Shown here in pieces: positions 45,040-57,480 of a DNA stretch of 64,000 nucleotides. Position numbers and translations under genes: made by a program. The first letter of the stretch is position 1. Each line of letters opens with the position of its first letter. The DNA is from Aedes albopictus. Lineage: Eukaryota > Arthropoda > Insecta > Diptera > Culicidae. The stretch is taken from the NCBI RefSeq assembly GCF_035046485.1, contig NC_085138.1, forward strand, positions 90,879,228 to 90,943,227, written 5' to 3'. The notes beneath the pieces were generated by a model. That model saw nothing but the letters and a program-made list of their open reading frames with translations, made no database searches and was not told the DNA's origin.

Positions 45040-46745
45040 TCGAGCGTTGATGCGATTCGTGAGTAATACGAATGATATTGTACTACGATTTTTTGATGTT
45101 TCCAAGAAATGTTTATTATTTTCTTTGCTAATCTAGCATTTCAACATCAATACCGTCAAACGGGGTTACTTGCAACAGCGGTGTAACTTGCAACACGACG
45201 ACATACACTAAATGTGAAGTATTTTCTAATAATAATGAAAACTAGTATGCACTACTATTTCAGTTATAGAGATTATGTGTATCAAAGATGGATTTAGTGA
45301 AAAAAAAAGTTTTGTTTCTTTGTTTATTGTTTAGCTACACTGTTAAAACGGTTTGCTCATTTTATGCCATAACAACAAGTATGAAAATCGTGCTTGACCT
45401 CTCCCCTATGGTAAGTGTGATAAGTCTGATGACCTTGCTTGCAGTTAGGGTACCTAACAGTAAGCTTAGCTAAACGATAAAAGTATGATAAACTTATCGA
45501 CTAAGTAATGCAAAAAAATATTATAACGTTCGACAACCACTATGGGGTAACTTGCAACAGTTGAATTTGATGAAATTTTCTATTATTTATCTTTATTTCA
45601 CAATATATTTGACAGAAATAACCGTCATGGATCATATATTGATAACGTAACGCTTTTATTTTCAAATGACAACTCATTTTTTACATTTTTTGCCACGTGA
45701 CCTTCAAACATTGTTAGGAAATACCACATTTTAAAGTTTTATTGATGTTTCATCTGTCAAAAGTTCAATTTAGTTTATGGAAGCTTTAAATCAATCACCA
45801 ACATCAATTCTGAACCTAGATAGAGTAAATTATTTAAGCTGAATACCCAAATTAGCGACTTCAATATTTAAATAGATGTGTTTCAATCATGTTAGTTTAG
45901 CTGAAATTGCCAAACACCACTACAAACTGAAAACTACTTAACTTAACTACTTACACTCTACCTTCTCAAGAAATGATAATAATCATTGTTGACATTTTGT
46001 GATGAGTACTAAGTGACGAGATCCATATATATTTTATATTTGCCGGACATAAGACTTGTCATTAAACAATATACTTTCGTTTGCAATAACTATCAACCCT
46101 TTCATGAAAAAATATATGTCAATCGGTTAGTGTACATCTTTTCAAAGCATTTTTTATGCATTGCATCAAAAAAATTCAATACGACTAAACACTAGAACAT
46201 TAGTGCTGTTTAATGATAGCTAGCTTAGCTTCATGCCCTGTGTTGCAAGTTACCCCACAGATGGGGAAACTTGCAACAAGCATGTATTTCGCACCTCCTG
46301 ATTAGGTGGCAACGAATTTTGGTAAATCAAGTTCTGCATAGTATTCTACTCGGGGTAATTAGCGTACACTATGCTTTGCAGGATTTTTCAAATGTTTGGA
46401 TTTTCAATGATATTGCTTCAAAGTCGAAAAGTGTTGCAAGTTACCCCATTTGACGGTACACTAAAAATGTATGCATTACATGCTGAAATTTTCTTCTAAT
46501 TATGATAATAGCCGCTCTGATCGCTCACAAGCATTTTTCATCATTCGCTATTCATTCATTCACTTGCGATCCAAACCGCGACGAACAGCAACGAATATCC
46601 ATGGCAAGCAACTTGCGCATCGCTTCTCACTGGTCATGGGATTGCATGTTTGATTACAATTCGTTTGCTGCATCTTTCTCGATTCGCTTCAGCGAAGAGG
46701 AGTGAATATGAATGGAATGAGGCGAATATACCGATCCTTGCTTCC
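45040..46745 (+). repeat. Dispersed repeat, copy interrupted by a mariner-like element
   Basis: This matches 15610-16000 on either side of 45153-46456. The uninterrupted copy reads AATACAGTAAAAATGTATGC where this one reads AATA-[insert]-TACACTAAAAATGTATG. Confidence 0.88.
45153..46456. mobile_element. 1.3-kb Tc1/mariner-like non-autonomous element
   Basis: The ends CCGTCAAACGGGGTTACTTG and, inverted, CCGTCAAATGGGGTAACTTG are flanked by TA (45151-45152, 46457-46458). The empty site is confirmed by the copy at 15610-16000. No transposase frame is visible (longest about 61 codons). Six copies of a 16-bp motif GGGGTAACTTGCAACA lie at 45162, 45180, 45544, 46263 (forward) and 46241, 46432 (reverse). 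Confidence 0.88.
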
Positions 46746-47206
46746 AAGGAACCTCAAATGAGCTATAGGTTGACTGAAATCCCCAAAAATAGATGTTTAG
46801 TAGCTGAACAAAGGATTGCACCACTTGTGCTCAGGCAAAAGGCAGGACAAAGGAGAAGAATTGATGATACATTCGCTCGCCCACTACTGAGCATGGAATC
46901 CCATACAAATTCTCGATTTCATACGGATGAGTGCAAATTTTTAGCATTTGATGAATGCTTGCAGGATATTGAGTATTGTTAAGAAAGCGCTAGATACATC
47001 ATTGGTCGATATGATCAAAGTATTACAAAAGAGAAGATATGCTTGAAAATCCCAAATAACTCACTCAAAATATATATCACGATTATCTGATTTGACTGAA
47101 GTCCTCGAATCCATACCTGAAAAGAAAGAAATTATTTTCCAATTAGATCTGCTCCAACAATAAACTGAAGAATAAGCTGACACACACAATGTAGAGACAC
47201 TAAAAT

Positions 47207-47530
47207 TTAAGAACCTTCAAAACTCATTTCAATTATAGAACCACACCATGCCCTTCCATGTGTTCCAGTCTCTTCCAAAAGGAGCTTATCTCTATCGAGC
47301 TGAAATCGTTTTAAATCTCGTCGTAGACTCCACACTACCACCACGACCATCATCATCATTGCCATCTTATCGTAGGTAAAGAGTTGCATCAGCACTAGGG
47401 GTACTAGAGGCAAGCGCTCTGAGTAGAATCGTAAAACAGGATGAAATTCCGTTTTATTCGAATTTCTAAATCCTTTCACATTCCGTGTATTGTTTTTTGC
47501 ATTTCCCAGAAATTTTAGTATACTTTTCAA
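47207..47530 (-). CDS. Frame with one membrane segment, unassigned
   Basis: A 107-codon minus-strand frame has a Met/Val run (MAMMMMVVVVVW) after about residue 57, followed by SLRRDLKRFQLDRDK. This layout (helix, Trp, basic cluster) resembles the small frame at 8327-8539, although the sequences differ. As there, the hydrophobic run is encoded by a trinucleotide repeat (CAT/ACC on plus), so chance is a serious alternative. Confidence 0.15.
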   Translation of the reverse strand: MKSILKFLGNAKNNTRNVKGFRNSNKTEFHPVLRFYSERLPLVPLVLMQLFTYDKMAMMMMVVVVVWSLRRDLKRFQLDRDKLLLEETGTHGRAWCGSIIEMSFEGS

Positions 47531-47576
47531 TTTTCTTCAACTTTTCAACAATTTCATTTCATTTCTTAATAGAATA

Positions 47577-47958
47577 GATAGGAATTTTTCGGCTCTGGCA
47601 GCCTGAGTGGGTGGCAAAAGAATGTTTTGCTCGTACATCTGACGTTTCGGGTATAATCCTAAGTAACAGTTTGATGACCAATTAGTCTTGTAGAGGTTTT
47701 GGTAACCTTCATAAAACCTTAAACCTTTTATTTTGGTTTTATGGTGGTTTTCAGATCCTCTTACAGACTATTTGACTAAAAAATGTTAGTTTGGATTATT
47801 TAACCTTCTTCAGGGAATCTAATATATTTTCAAAAACAATTTCCTAATTTACAAACCCTATTTTCGAGCAAATTTTTCTTATAGTGCCATTTACAGAAAT
47901 TAGCTTTTTTGTCAACTGGTGTGATGCCAGAGCTGAGAAATTCCTACCATGTGTAGAA
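47577..47958. mobile_element. Short Penelope-like or foldback remnant
   Basis: GGAATTTTTCGGCTCTGGCA at the left and TGCCAGAGCTGAGAAATTCC at the right are inverted. Within the left part, ATTTTTCGGCT followed by TGACGTTTCGGG parallels the terminal repeat of the Penelope-like element at 33350 (ATTTTTCGGCT, GACGTTTCAATGGG). No TSD was found. Confidence 0.5.
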
Positions 47959-47999
47959 TCAACAGTCGTAAAACTAAACGTTTTCTAAATAGATTTCAT

Positions 48000-48390
48000 T
48001 ACTTTATTAAGAAATTTTGTTGTTTTTTTTAAACGTATTGCTTTATATTTTAACGATATAGGTTTCATAACAACCGCCCTTACCATATTGCCAACTAACT
48101 TCACCTCCTTCATTTATATTACTTCCACCTACTCGGGTCGCCCATCGATTTTCCCTTCATCCAACTAGCCAACCACCGAAGAAGACCAAATGTTTCCCAC
48201 ATTTTGAGCTTTCACAACACGTGCACCGATCCGACGTCGCCGTCCGTCATCACCGCCGTCCGCCACTACTGGCTGATGCCATCCTGTGTTCGCTGCCGAA
48301 ATAGTCTTCATCATCATCGTCGTCGTCGTTCGTCGTTCGTCGAATAGAGTTCCATGGAAAAACTACATAGTTCAGTATAATAATAACTTC
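48000..48390. other. Candidate promoter or 5' UTR region
   Basis: The sequence has a CGTCGTCGTTCGTCGTTCG run near 48317-48340 and an initiator-like GTTCAGTA at 48371. No TATA box was seen. It is interpreted only together with the possible first exon at 48398. Confidence 0.25.
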
Positions 48391-48397
48391 TAGTACA

Positions 48398-48499
48398 ATG
48401 GGTTCCTCAGAGGAGGATTTCCAGATCGCGCTGCAACAACAAGGGCGCAGCTTTCACGTTTCGGCACCATTGTCGGGTGGAGGACCAAAGGGAAAAATG
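48398..48499 (+). CDS. Possible first coding exon of a host gene
   Basis: ATG in a good insect context (TACAATGG) opens 34 codons starting MGSSEEDFQIALQQQGRS, ending at ATG|GTGAGG, a good splice donor. An initiator-like GTTCAGT lies 27 bp upstream. The peptide is polar and coding-like, and past the donor the frame turns hydrophobic and stops, as an intron would. I do not recognise the protein, and no downstream exon in this window can be linked to it. Confidence 0.3.
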
Positions 48500-49017
48500 G
48501 TGAGGTTGGTTGGCTTACACGTCTATTGTACCTACTGCCTGTTGGGTGCCGCCCAAAATTGGCGAGTCTCTGGCCTAGAATTGATGCTCCACCATTGCAT
48601 TGCTCTCGGATGGATGGAGCTCTCCGTCGGATGAGTGGCTTTTCGGAGGTCTGCACAATTGGGTTCGCTTGCGCTCAGCAGCCACTGACTGGTGTTTGAA
48701 AAGTTGTCAGCTATAATAGTTTAGCGAGCGAAGTTATTCTTATGAGCTGTGCGTGATAGCGCCTGATTAATAATTTGGAATTTATTTATGAAAAAGTAAG
48801 TCGGGCGTGAAACTTTTCGGTGCGAGGCGGGTTATAGCAGAGCAAAAGTTTTTATGGCCACGAGTTGATTATCGAACTTCTTTTATGTTTTACTATCTCG
48901 TCAGTTGTTAATAGCTAGCTTGAAAATCTGACTTATTTTTTCACAGTGTTTCACATAAATTCTTCTTTTGTTTCATTGAGTTTGTTACTTTTTAATCTTC
49001 TTTTCATCATTTAATGA

Positions 49018-49900
49018 TTTCTGATTTCTGATTTCTGATTTCTGATTTCTGATTTCTGATTTCTGATTTCTGATTTCTGATTTCTGATTTCTGATTTCTG
49101 ATTTCTGATTTCTGATTTCTGATTTCTGATTTCTGATTTCTGATTTCTGATTTCTGATTTCTGATTTCTGATTTCTGATTTCTGATTTCTGATTTCTGAT
49201 TTCTGATTTCTGATTTCTGATTTCTGATTTCTGATTTCTGATTTCTGATTTCTGATTTCTGATTTCTGATTTCTGATTTCTGATTTCTGATTTCTGATTT
49301 CTGATTTCTGATTTCTGATTTCTGATTTCTGATTTCTGATTTCTGATTTCTGATTTCTGATTTCTGATTTCTGATTTCTGATTTCTGATTTCTGATTTCT
49401 GATTTCTGATTTCTGATTTCTGATTTCTGATTTCTGATTTCTGATTTCTGATTTCTGATTTCTGATTTCTGATTTCTGATTTCTGATTTCTGATTTCTGA
49501 TTTCTGATTTCTGATTTCTGATTTCTGATTTCTGATTTCTGATTTCTGATTTCTGATTTCTGATTTCTGATTTCTGATTTCTGATTTCTGATTTCTGATT
49601 TCTGATTTCTGATTTCTGATTTCTGATTTCTGATTTCTGATTTCTGATTTCTGATTTCTGATTTCTGATTTCTGATTTCTGATTTCTGATTTCTGATTTC
49701 TGATTTCTGATTTCTGATTTCTGATTTCTGATTTCTGATTTCTGATTTCTGATTTCTGATTTCTGATTTCTGATTTCTGATTTCTGATTTCTGATTTCTG
49801 ATTTCTGATTTCTGATTTCTGATTTCTGATTTCTGATTTCTGATTTCTGATTTCTGATTTCTGATTTCTGATTCTGATTCTGATTTCTGATTTCTGATTT
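49018..49900. repeat. 7-bp satellite (TTTCTGA)n, ~126 units
   Basis: The repeat is essentially pure for over 840 bp. Near 49870-49880 two 6-bp units (ATTCTG) occur, and the edges decay into ATGATTT and CATGTTTT. On minus it is open in all frames and yields a spurious 302-codon frame of KSEIRNQ repeats. Such purity suggests very recent expansion. Confidence 0.98.
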
Positions 49901-50029
49901 CATGTTTTTGATCATTTCTTTTTTATGTTATTTTTTGATTATGCAAGAGAATACCAATTATTTTATGAAGTTTATCGAGGTGCCTTAGTACGAAAGACTA
50001 TGCAGTGTGTTTTTTACCATCCATTATCG

Positions 50030-51460
50030 CATGATCTAAGCAAACACAGTTGATGTCATTCACCCTTCATCCGCATCCTCTATTCCCATAATTACACACC
50101 TTCGGAATGATATCGACAAAACACCAACAAACCACGCTCGTGAACTATGCACTTGCCAGGTCCATCATTACTGTTCCCCCTGCAACCCTCTGACCTTTCC
50201 CCACTTGGCCTTCCTGCTCGCCTGAAAGCGTGCAACTTCACATCACAAAGCAACCATTTTTAAACCTCATAAAAACCGCCCTCCCTTCAACCAACAGGCG
50301 TAACTCGCGACCTGCTTTCCTATAATTCACCCGACCAGCTGATGAAAAGGAATAGATAATGCTGCAAAACAAGCGCATATTTTTCAATTCGACGGCAGTA
50401 CATCCAGGAACCGCCACTGAAAAAACGCGAGTTTTCAGTGCAACGACGACGGAATTTAATTATTTCCACAACTTATGGTCATCGGACACGCGATAGGTTC
50501 ATAACCCGGCCGGCAGGTGCACTCATCCAAAGAGCTGCCAAACAACAACGACAACCAACCTCGTTTTGGGGTCATCCGGAAAAATGGGTCTGTCCGTCGT
50601 TCGCAACAAGAAGCGGGAGTTTTACTTTTTTCGTCCTTATCGGAAACGTTCCATCAGCAGCCCCTAACAGCAGCGCCCCTCCCGTCCATCAGTAGCAACG
50701 AGCGCAACGCAAGCCAACGAACGGTCTATTATTGGTCCCAAGGGAGAAATCAAGCGCATGTAAATCTGAATCGAGGGGGCGAAACTCTCCGACCGACGAT
50801 AGCTTTCAACTTCTACGATGGGGTGGCGGCGCGCGGCGTTCCTTGGTTCGAACGAAACTGCTTACGGTTGTTGGTACGTGCCCCGGCGTACCTACAGCAA
50901 ACGATAACCGACCGGTTAAGATTGGTGAAAGGATATGCTGGAAGAGCTGCTGCTGCTGCTGTTTTAGAGTAATCTGGGTCAGGAGGGAAAGGACACATAG
51001 GAAGAGTGCTTCAAATTGTTTAGGATAGCACTAACTGGATTCCGGTCGATGGCTTCGTCGAGCGAAAGAGGTTGAAGCTATTAGCTTATCCTAAATGGCT
51101 GCTTTCGAGGAAGGATAAAGTCGGTGGATTCTTATGGGAGATTCCTTGAACTCGATAGTGTTTGACTTGGAAGCTGGTCCGGAACAATTTGCTGTTCAAT
51201 TACCGAACAAAAGCTAAGGAAGTACTGACATGTCAGAAGGAAACTTATGATATTATTTTCATACAACTAGTGCCCATATGGCCGGAGCGACAAATGTGTG
51301 GATATTCAGCTGGGTGACTGGTTCGATCTTGGTTGGCTCAGGAACATATAATGGTAAAATCAGAGCTGGTTACTCAAGGTTTAAAATTTTGGCGCCCTTC
51401 ATGGAAATGACTTCAGTATTGCACTTAAGGAACATTATTTGGATTTTTTCCTAGTCAGGA
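50030..51460. other. Unique moderate-GC region, no proven gene
   Basis: Long overlapping frames exist on both strands (for example 50517-50972 plus, 151 codons, and 50813-50998 minus) with codon-like composition, a GTTTTCAG acceptor-like site at about 50431 and CTGCTG repeats at 50945-50960. None has a recognised domain. The region could hold UTR or regulatory sequence of a host gene, but I cannot define one. Confidence 0.3.
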
Positions 51461-51463
51461 TAA

Positions 51464-51633
51464 CAGGGAGCCGTTCATAAACCACGTAGACTTTTTGGGT
51501 GGAGGAGGTGTGGTCTGGACAGAGTCTACGCTCCACACAAATTTTGTTTTTTTTGTATAGACAAATGTGCGAGGCGAGGGAGGGGCCGTCTGAGATAGCC
51601 AAAATGTTGTGTACGTGGTTTATGAACAGCCCC
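51464..51633. mobile_element. 170-bp Harbinger-like MITE
   Basis: The ends GGGAGCCGTTCATAAACCAC and, inverted, GGGGCTGTTCATAAACCACG match the termini of the 2.64-kb element at 26477-29114. TAA at 51461-51463 and 51634-51636 may be the target duplication. It has no coding content. Confidence 0.8.
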
Positions 51634-51689
51634 TAATCATTTAATAAAAAATAAAATAAAAATACACCGTCAAGTGGAACTGAACCAAA

Positions 51690-52900
51690 GATTCTGGAGC
51701 GAATCCCCGAAGAAATATCAGAAGGGATCCAAAGGAAATTCGTAAAGAAATGAAAGGAAGATTTTCTGATGATATATTGTAGACATCCCAAAAAATGCCT
51801 CTCGACAATTGTTTAGATCAATTCCTGGAAAAATCTCTGGAGAAATACCTGGGGAATCAACACAACATCTGCAAATTTGTGGAGACATTTTTCAATGAAT
51901 TCCTGGAAGAAATTCCAAAAGGTATCCTTTGCGAAAATCAAGGTTGAATTTCTGGCAAAATACATAAGGGAATATCAGGAGTAATTTATTAGAGAACCTC
52001 TGTGTGAGTTTTCGTAGTATTTCCTGGAATAATTTCTGCTTTAACAGCTTAAAAAATAAAATATTCTGGAGGAATCCCTGAAGATATGTCTGGATAAGTT
52101 CTTTTGCCATTGGGAATTTGCAATGGAATTCTTGAATTTTCGAAAGATTCCTTGGAGAAATTCAAGATAGGATACCTGTATAAATTCCTTAAGGAATCCC
52201 TTGAAGAAATTCTGGGAGATACTGCGAAATAAATTAAAAAAAAAAATCATTGGCAGAATCTCTCAAAAAAAATCTTGATAAAAGGAGAAATTTTTGAAGG
52301 ATTTTATAAATAATGAATAATTTTCTGAAGGTTTTCCTAAGCCATCCTTGGAGAAATCTGTTAAGAAGGATCTCCTAAATGATTTTTAAAGAACTTCACG
52401 AAAATTTGCTGATGTAACAACCGGAGGAATTTTTGAAAGAATCCTTCAAGATTATATGACTACATCAATTTATGATTTTTATCTGGAAAATTTTGGGAGA
52501 AATTCATGAAAGATTTTTCAATTCAATTCCTGGAAGAATAAATGACATTCTGAATTTTTGATTTTCCGAAATTCTTCCAGAGATTTTTTCCTGAAATTGG
52601 AGGAATTTATGAAGAAATCCGTGGCAGATTTTCCTGTTAAGTTCCTGAAGAAGTTCATGGAATGTTTTATAGTGGAATAGTTCGAGAAATTTCAGGAAAA
52701 ATCTCTAGAAGAATTTCAGAAGGGAACTCCAGAATAAACTCCTGAAGCAATTTATACAAGATTTTCAGACAGATTTCAGATTTTCAGATATCCGTGGAAT
52801 ATTTAATAAAAGTAATCTCTAGAGGAAATTGTATGTCAAAGTTCCTTGGTAATTTTTAGAAAAAGACCACGATAATTTGTTTTTCAATTTTTAAGAAATT
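51690..52900. repeat. Degenerate GGAAGAATTTC-type tract
   Basis: Words such as CTGGAGAAATACCTGG, GAGGAATCCCTGAAG and GGAATTCTTGAATTT recur throughout. No gene. Confidence 0.6.
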
Positions 52901-53212
52901 CACTGGAAAAGTCATAGACGTAAGATTTAATAAATTATTGGGTTGAATCGTGCTGAACATTCTGGTTTTCACATTTTACAATTTCTAGGCGAAGCTCGTT
53001 GGATTTATCAAGCAGAATTCTTGGAAGAAGCCCAATTCAATTATTTGAAAATGTTTGATGGCTGAAAAAAAATATAAAAATGTTGTTGGGTTTTCTGAAA
53101 ATAATAAAATATCTGAGAAAAGGATAGCAAAATATATTCCAGTGAAATTCTATGTATTCCCAAAGACGTTTGTCGAAAGCCTTAGAGAAATTCATGATCC
53201 TTCATCTATATA

Positions 53213-53800
53213 CACTTCCGATCAAAAGCCTTGGGTACATCTCCATCAATTTGCATTCACTTTCTAAAGTTCAGGTCTCATTCGAAAAAAACTTTAAACA
53301 TTACTTAAAATATATAAACTGTGCTGGGTACTACTCATCCTGGAATATAATGATTCCGAAATGCTGGCTATCACGGTCTTGGGTAAATCACCCGAAGTCC
53401 TTGAAAAAGGCTTAATAAAAAGCCGAATAGTCGGGAAAAGCAAAACTAGCCGTTTTCATTTATCCAAGACTGAGAAAGTCAGCATTAGATTTTAAGATGA
53501 GAGCAGTAGAATAATCTATTTTCTATTAGCCTTTCACTGCCTTTTTCAGAACTTCGCGGAGTAATCTTTAAAAAGAGTCATTTAACAAATCATTATTTGA
53601 TGTCATCGGCCAAGACCTTGGAGTTACCAACCGATATGGCAGCCAAAATCTCGTTACATACAAACAGTTAAAAAAATCTCGCAAATTAAGTCTAAACCTT
53701 GTTTGACTTGTTATCTCACAAAAGGGACGCAAAATGACGGAAATATGGGCTTGAAACACGTGTTTTGGAGAAGATGATCCCAGACTTTTGATCGGTAGTG
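53213..53800. mobile_element. 588-bp Tc1/mariner-like MITE
   Basis: The ends CACTTCCGATCAAAAGCCTT and, inverted, CACTACCGATCAAAAGTCTG are flanked by TA (53211-53212, 53801-53802). GATCAAAAG near the tip is common in Tc1-like termini. Internal frames are short and decayed. Confidence 0.78.
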
Positions 53801-53809
53801 TATCTTCAT

Positions 53810-54540
53810 CAATATAAATGGAATAAAACCATTTTGTATAAGAACGGGTCAATTGAATAACATAAAACACTACACCAGGGAAATCAGTAGAATCGATATC
53901 CATATCAGTACAGTAAAAAAAAAATAGTACAAAAACATCCAATTCTGAAAGTGCTAAAGATGCCTAATTTCAAGGAAAAAACTAACACGATTCCACTGAT
54001 TTTCCCCTAAGAATGGTAAGAACCACAGGAATGAATCGCAACCGTTTTTGTTCTAGAGAAACCAGAACTGATAAACCCAATTCCCTAACCTAGAACATAG
54101 AACCAGCAGTTGAACTCTCGCACATCCTTCTCATGAAACACTACATTCACAGCTGCAATCATGCAGGGATCCGATGTGTTCGTGTAAAAAAAAAAAATAA
54201 AAAAAAATGAAAAATCAGAAAGAGATTTTTTTGTATAAAACTGCATATCAAATAAAGGAGTTCCCTAGTCTATGTCGGAATTATCGCAAAATTCTCTAAA
54301 TTGGCTTATGACAGACTTTTTGGTAATAATGAAAAAAAAAAAACGATGGCGAAATATCTTGATAAGATTGCGGAGAAGTTCCAAAAGTAATAAACTTCAC
54401 ATAAGAATATCAAAATCTGAAAAAATCGGTATTCTTGGAAGAATTTCTGATAAAATTCTGGATTTCGAACGAAATTTCTAGATACAATCAGAATTTATTG
54501 ATCCTATGAGTTTTTATTTCGCAGAAATTTAAAGTGGAAA
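53810..54540. other. AT-rich stretch, no gene seen
   Basis: It contains an A-run block at 54186-54210 and short frames without domain support. Confidence 0.4.
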
Positions 54541-54694
54541 TTCTAATCTTTCCTTGATAAATTTCTGGTTGATTTATTGTTCAAGTAATCTTTTTAAATT
54601 TATTTTTAAATTTGGATTTCTCGTTTTTTTTTGGAAACTTTTTGAAATTTTCCTGTGCAATCTGTAATTGAATTGAATTGTGATTTAGGAGTGG

Positions 54695-54846
54695 ATTTCT
54701 TACCGGTCAGACTAAGGCCTGAGCGTCCTCTTCTGTACATAGGAGTCGTCTCCATTCTACTCGGTTCACGGCTATGTGTCTTCCAGTTCCAGTTTACCTT
54801 CTCCAAGTCTCGTCTTCCATCCGCACTCCGCATATATGTTATGCAT
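54695..54846 (-). pseudogene. C-terminal end of a LINE ORF2, decayed
   Basis: One minus-strand frame reads IAVNRVEWRRLLCTEEDAQA and then stops. The N-R-x-x-W-R-x-L-L pattern close to a stop is typical of the last residues of non-LTR ORF2 proteins. A stop (TAA) interrupts the frame upstream and only about 50 codons survive. The rest of the element is absent. Confidence 0.5.
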
Positions 54847-54859
54847 TAATAATTGTCTT

Positions 54860-57480
54860 TAGTTATTCTTTCATAAAATCATTTAGAGATTCTCTCAGAA
54901 ATTTATACAAAGATAACAATTCGTATATGATTCCCTCAGCAATTCCTGCAGAGATTCCTTCAGAAACACCTTCAGGGATTCTTTTGGAAAATATTCCATG
55001 AATTCCTTCAGAAATTCCTCCTGCGATTCCTTCAAAAAGTCTACCCGCGATTCTTTTTGAAATTCTTTCAGCGGCTCCTGTAGAAATTTCGCTTTGAATT
55101 TCAACATAAATTTTCCAACGAATTTCTTCATAAGATCTCTCATCGGTTCCATTAGATATCCATCTAAGATTTGTTTCAGAAATTCTTCCAAATATTCCAG
55201 AAGAGTTCAGGGACTATTTTATCTACATGGAAATCTTGTAGGGATTATCCTTGTATTTTAAAAAATTATCCAGGGATGCGCCCAGAAAGTTTTTCCAAGA
55301 GTGCTTCTGGGAAATCTTCCATTCATTGCTGCTGACATTATTGCATGGATTCCTCTAGGAATATCTTTTAGAAAACCCTCCACGCATTCCTTCCAGAATA
55401 TCTCCATAGATTCTGTAAGAAAATATTGCACAGCCTGATTAGACAGTTCTTCCATAAATTGCTTAATAGAATTCTCAAAATTTCAGAAACTCTTCTAAAC
55501 ATTCTATATTTTTTCCCAAGTGCTCCTCTTTGGACTTTTTCAGAAATTCCTTCATGGATTCCATTAGAAATTCCCATTCTTTCGAAAACTCATCCATGGA
55601 TTTTTAAGAAATTTTGAATTGAAAATTCAAAAATTTCGACAATGTTTTCTTCATAAAATTTTCCATGAATTTCTCAAGGAAATCCTACAAGAAATTCCTT
55701 CATTCAGCAATTCCTTAATAAATTCCTTTAAATTTTCCAGACATACGTTCAGAAATTCATTCAAGAAATCTATTCAGCATTTCCTCTCCAATAAATCATC
55801 CACGGATGCTCTCCAGAAATTCCTCAAGAAACATCGCAAGAGGTTTTTTGAAGATCAATATCAACAATATTTTTTTCTGAAATTCGTCCAAAGATTTCTC
55901 CAGGAATACTTTTAGAAAATCATACAAATCCCTCAATAATACTTTTTAGGAGTTTCACCATGGCATTCCCTTCCCATATTGCAGTTTGTACAAGAAGTTC
56001 TTGAGAAATTCCTCCTAGAGTTCGTTCAAGAATTTTCCTGGAATTTCTTCTGATATCCTGGAAGAGATCAAGTAAAACATGTTTTTTTTAAGATTTATAC
56101 TGACGAGTTCTTCAGAAATTCATGCAGAGTTTCTCTCAGATATTTCTATTAGGATTCCTCAAGAACGATATTTTTATCGGATTTCTTCAAAATTTTGGAA
56201 ATTTTTTCTGCAAAAGTTTTTCAGAATTTATTCGAACTATTTGATCTAATTATTTGATAAATTCCTTTAGTGACTCTTGAAATAATTCCAACCAGGATTT
56301 TCTGTAGAAATTGGTCTTGCTGTTTCATCAGAAATATCTCCTGTGATGTTTGCAAAGATCCCTGCAGAATTTATTCTGACAATCTTTCAGGGATTTTTCA
56401 TAAATTCTTACACACACATGACTGAAGATTTTTTTTAAAGAAATCCCTGAAGGAATTTTTACGAAATCTCTAAAGGATTGTTTCAAGAATTCTCTTCAAA
56501 CCCATTTAGGAACGTCGAGAAGAAATTCTTGAAATTTGTTGGAGAGATTCTTGGACAAAAAATTCTGAAACAGTTTCTGCATGAATGCCTCGGATAACGC
56601 CTAAGAGAATACCTGAAAAAACTTCTTGAAATACCCTAATACTTCTCCAACAAAAATTCACAGAGACTTCTGGAGGAGCTTTTATAGTAATTCCAAGAAA
56701 AAAAATATTGAGAATTTTTTGCAGAGATTCCTGGAAAATCCTTCAAAAATCCTTCCGACGGGATCTCCTTTAAATATCTGCAGAAATCGCAGACAAAGTT
56801 ACTGGTGGAAAATATGAACAAATATCTCAATATGTTTCTGAGGTTTCCCTGAAGGTTTTTCTGAAGGAATCCTTGGAACAACTGCTGGAAATATCTCTGT
56901 AAGAATTTTCAGAAAAAAGTACTTATACAATTTCTAAAGAAATTCTTGAACCATTGAAGAAATAAAAAAAGATTTCTTGAAGTAATCTTTTAAATAATAC
57001 CTGGATGAACTGGAGAAAAAATCCTTCAAAACGGTAATGAATAGATTCTGGAGTCTTTTTTGCAGCTATTGTTGAATGAATCTTTGAAAAATAAATTCTG
57101 ACAGAAGCCCCAAAGCTCTGAATAAATCTCAAGCAATGCCTGGAGGAATGCCTGAAGAAACTATTGAAGAAACCCCAGGAGGAACTTCCACAAGAATCTT
57201 TTGAAAATTTCGAAAAGAGTTTCCAAATAGATTCCTGAGAAAATGCCTGAATAAATGAAGTAATACTTGGTTAAACTATAGTGTCAGAAAAGTTTCTGGA
57301 AAAAAATCTAGATTCCTTAAGGAAAATCTTGGATGAATTTCTGATAGAATCTTTGTGCCAGAAATTCTTCTGAAGTTACATCTGCGAGTTTCTGATAAAT
57401 CCTAAACGAATCCCCAAAACAATTTCTGATGGTGTCCATGAAGATATTCCTTGAGTATTTTCTAGAAATTTTGAGAAGAA
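54860..57480. repeat. Degenerate AAATTCCTTCAG-type tract, 2.6 kb
   Basis: This is the longest tract of this class in the window. ATTCCTTCAGAAATTCCT-type words dominate to about 56400, after which GAATTTCTGAAGGAAT-type (opposite strand) words dominate. The many short frames are repeat by-products. Confidence 0.65.

Noticed and set aside
49007..49915. 302-codon KSEIRNQ repeat protein on minus
   Set aside because: This is a direct consequence of a pure TTTCTGA satellite. The frame is bounded only by array edges.
54895..55191. 98-codon minus-strand Lys/Glu-rich frame resembling a coiled coil
   Set aside because: The KEFLKE pattern is the translation of AATTCCTTCAGAAA repeats, and similar frames recur in every such tract.
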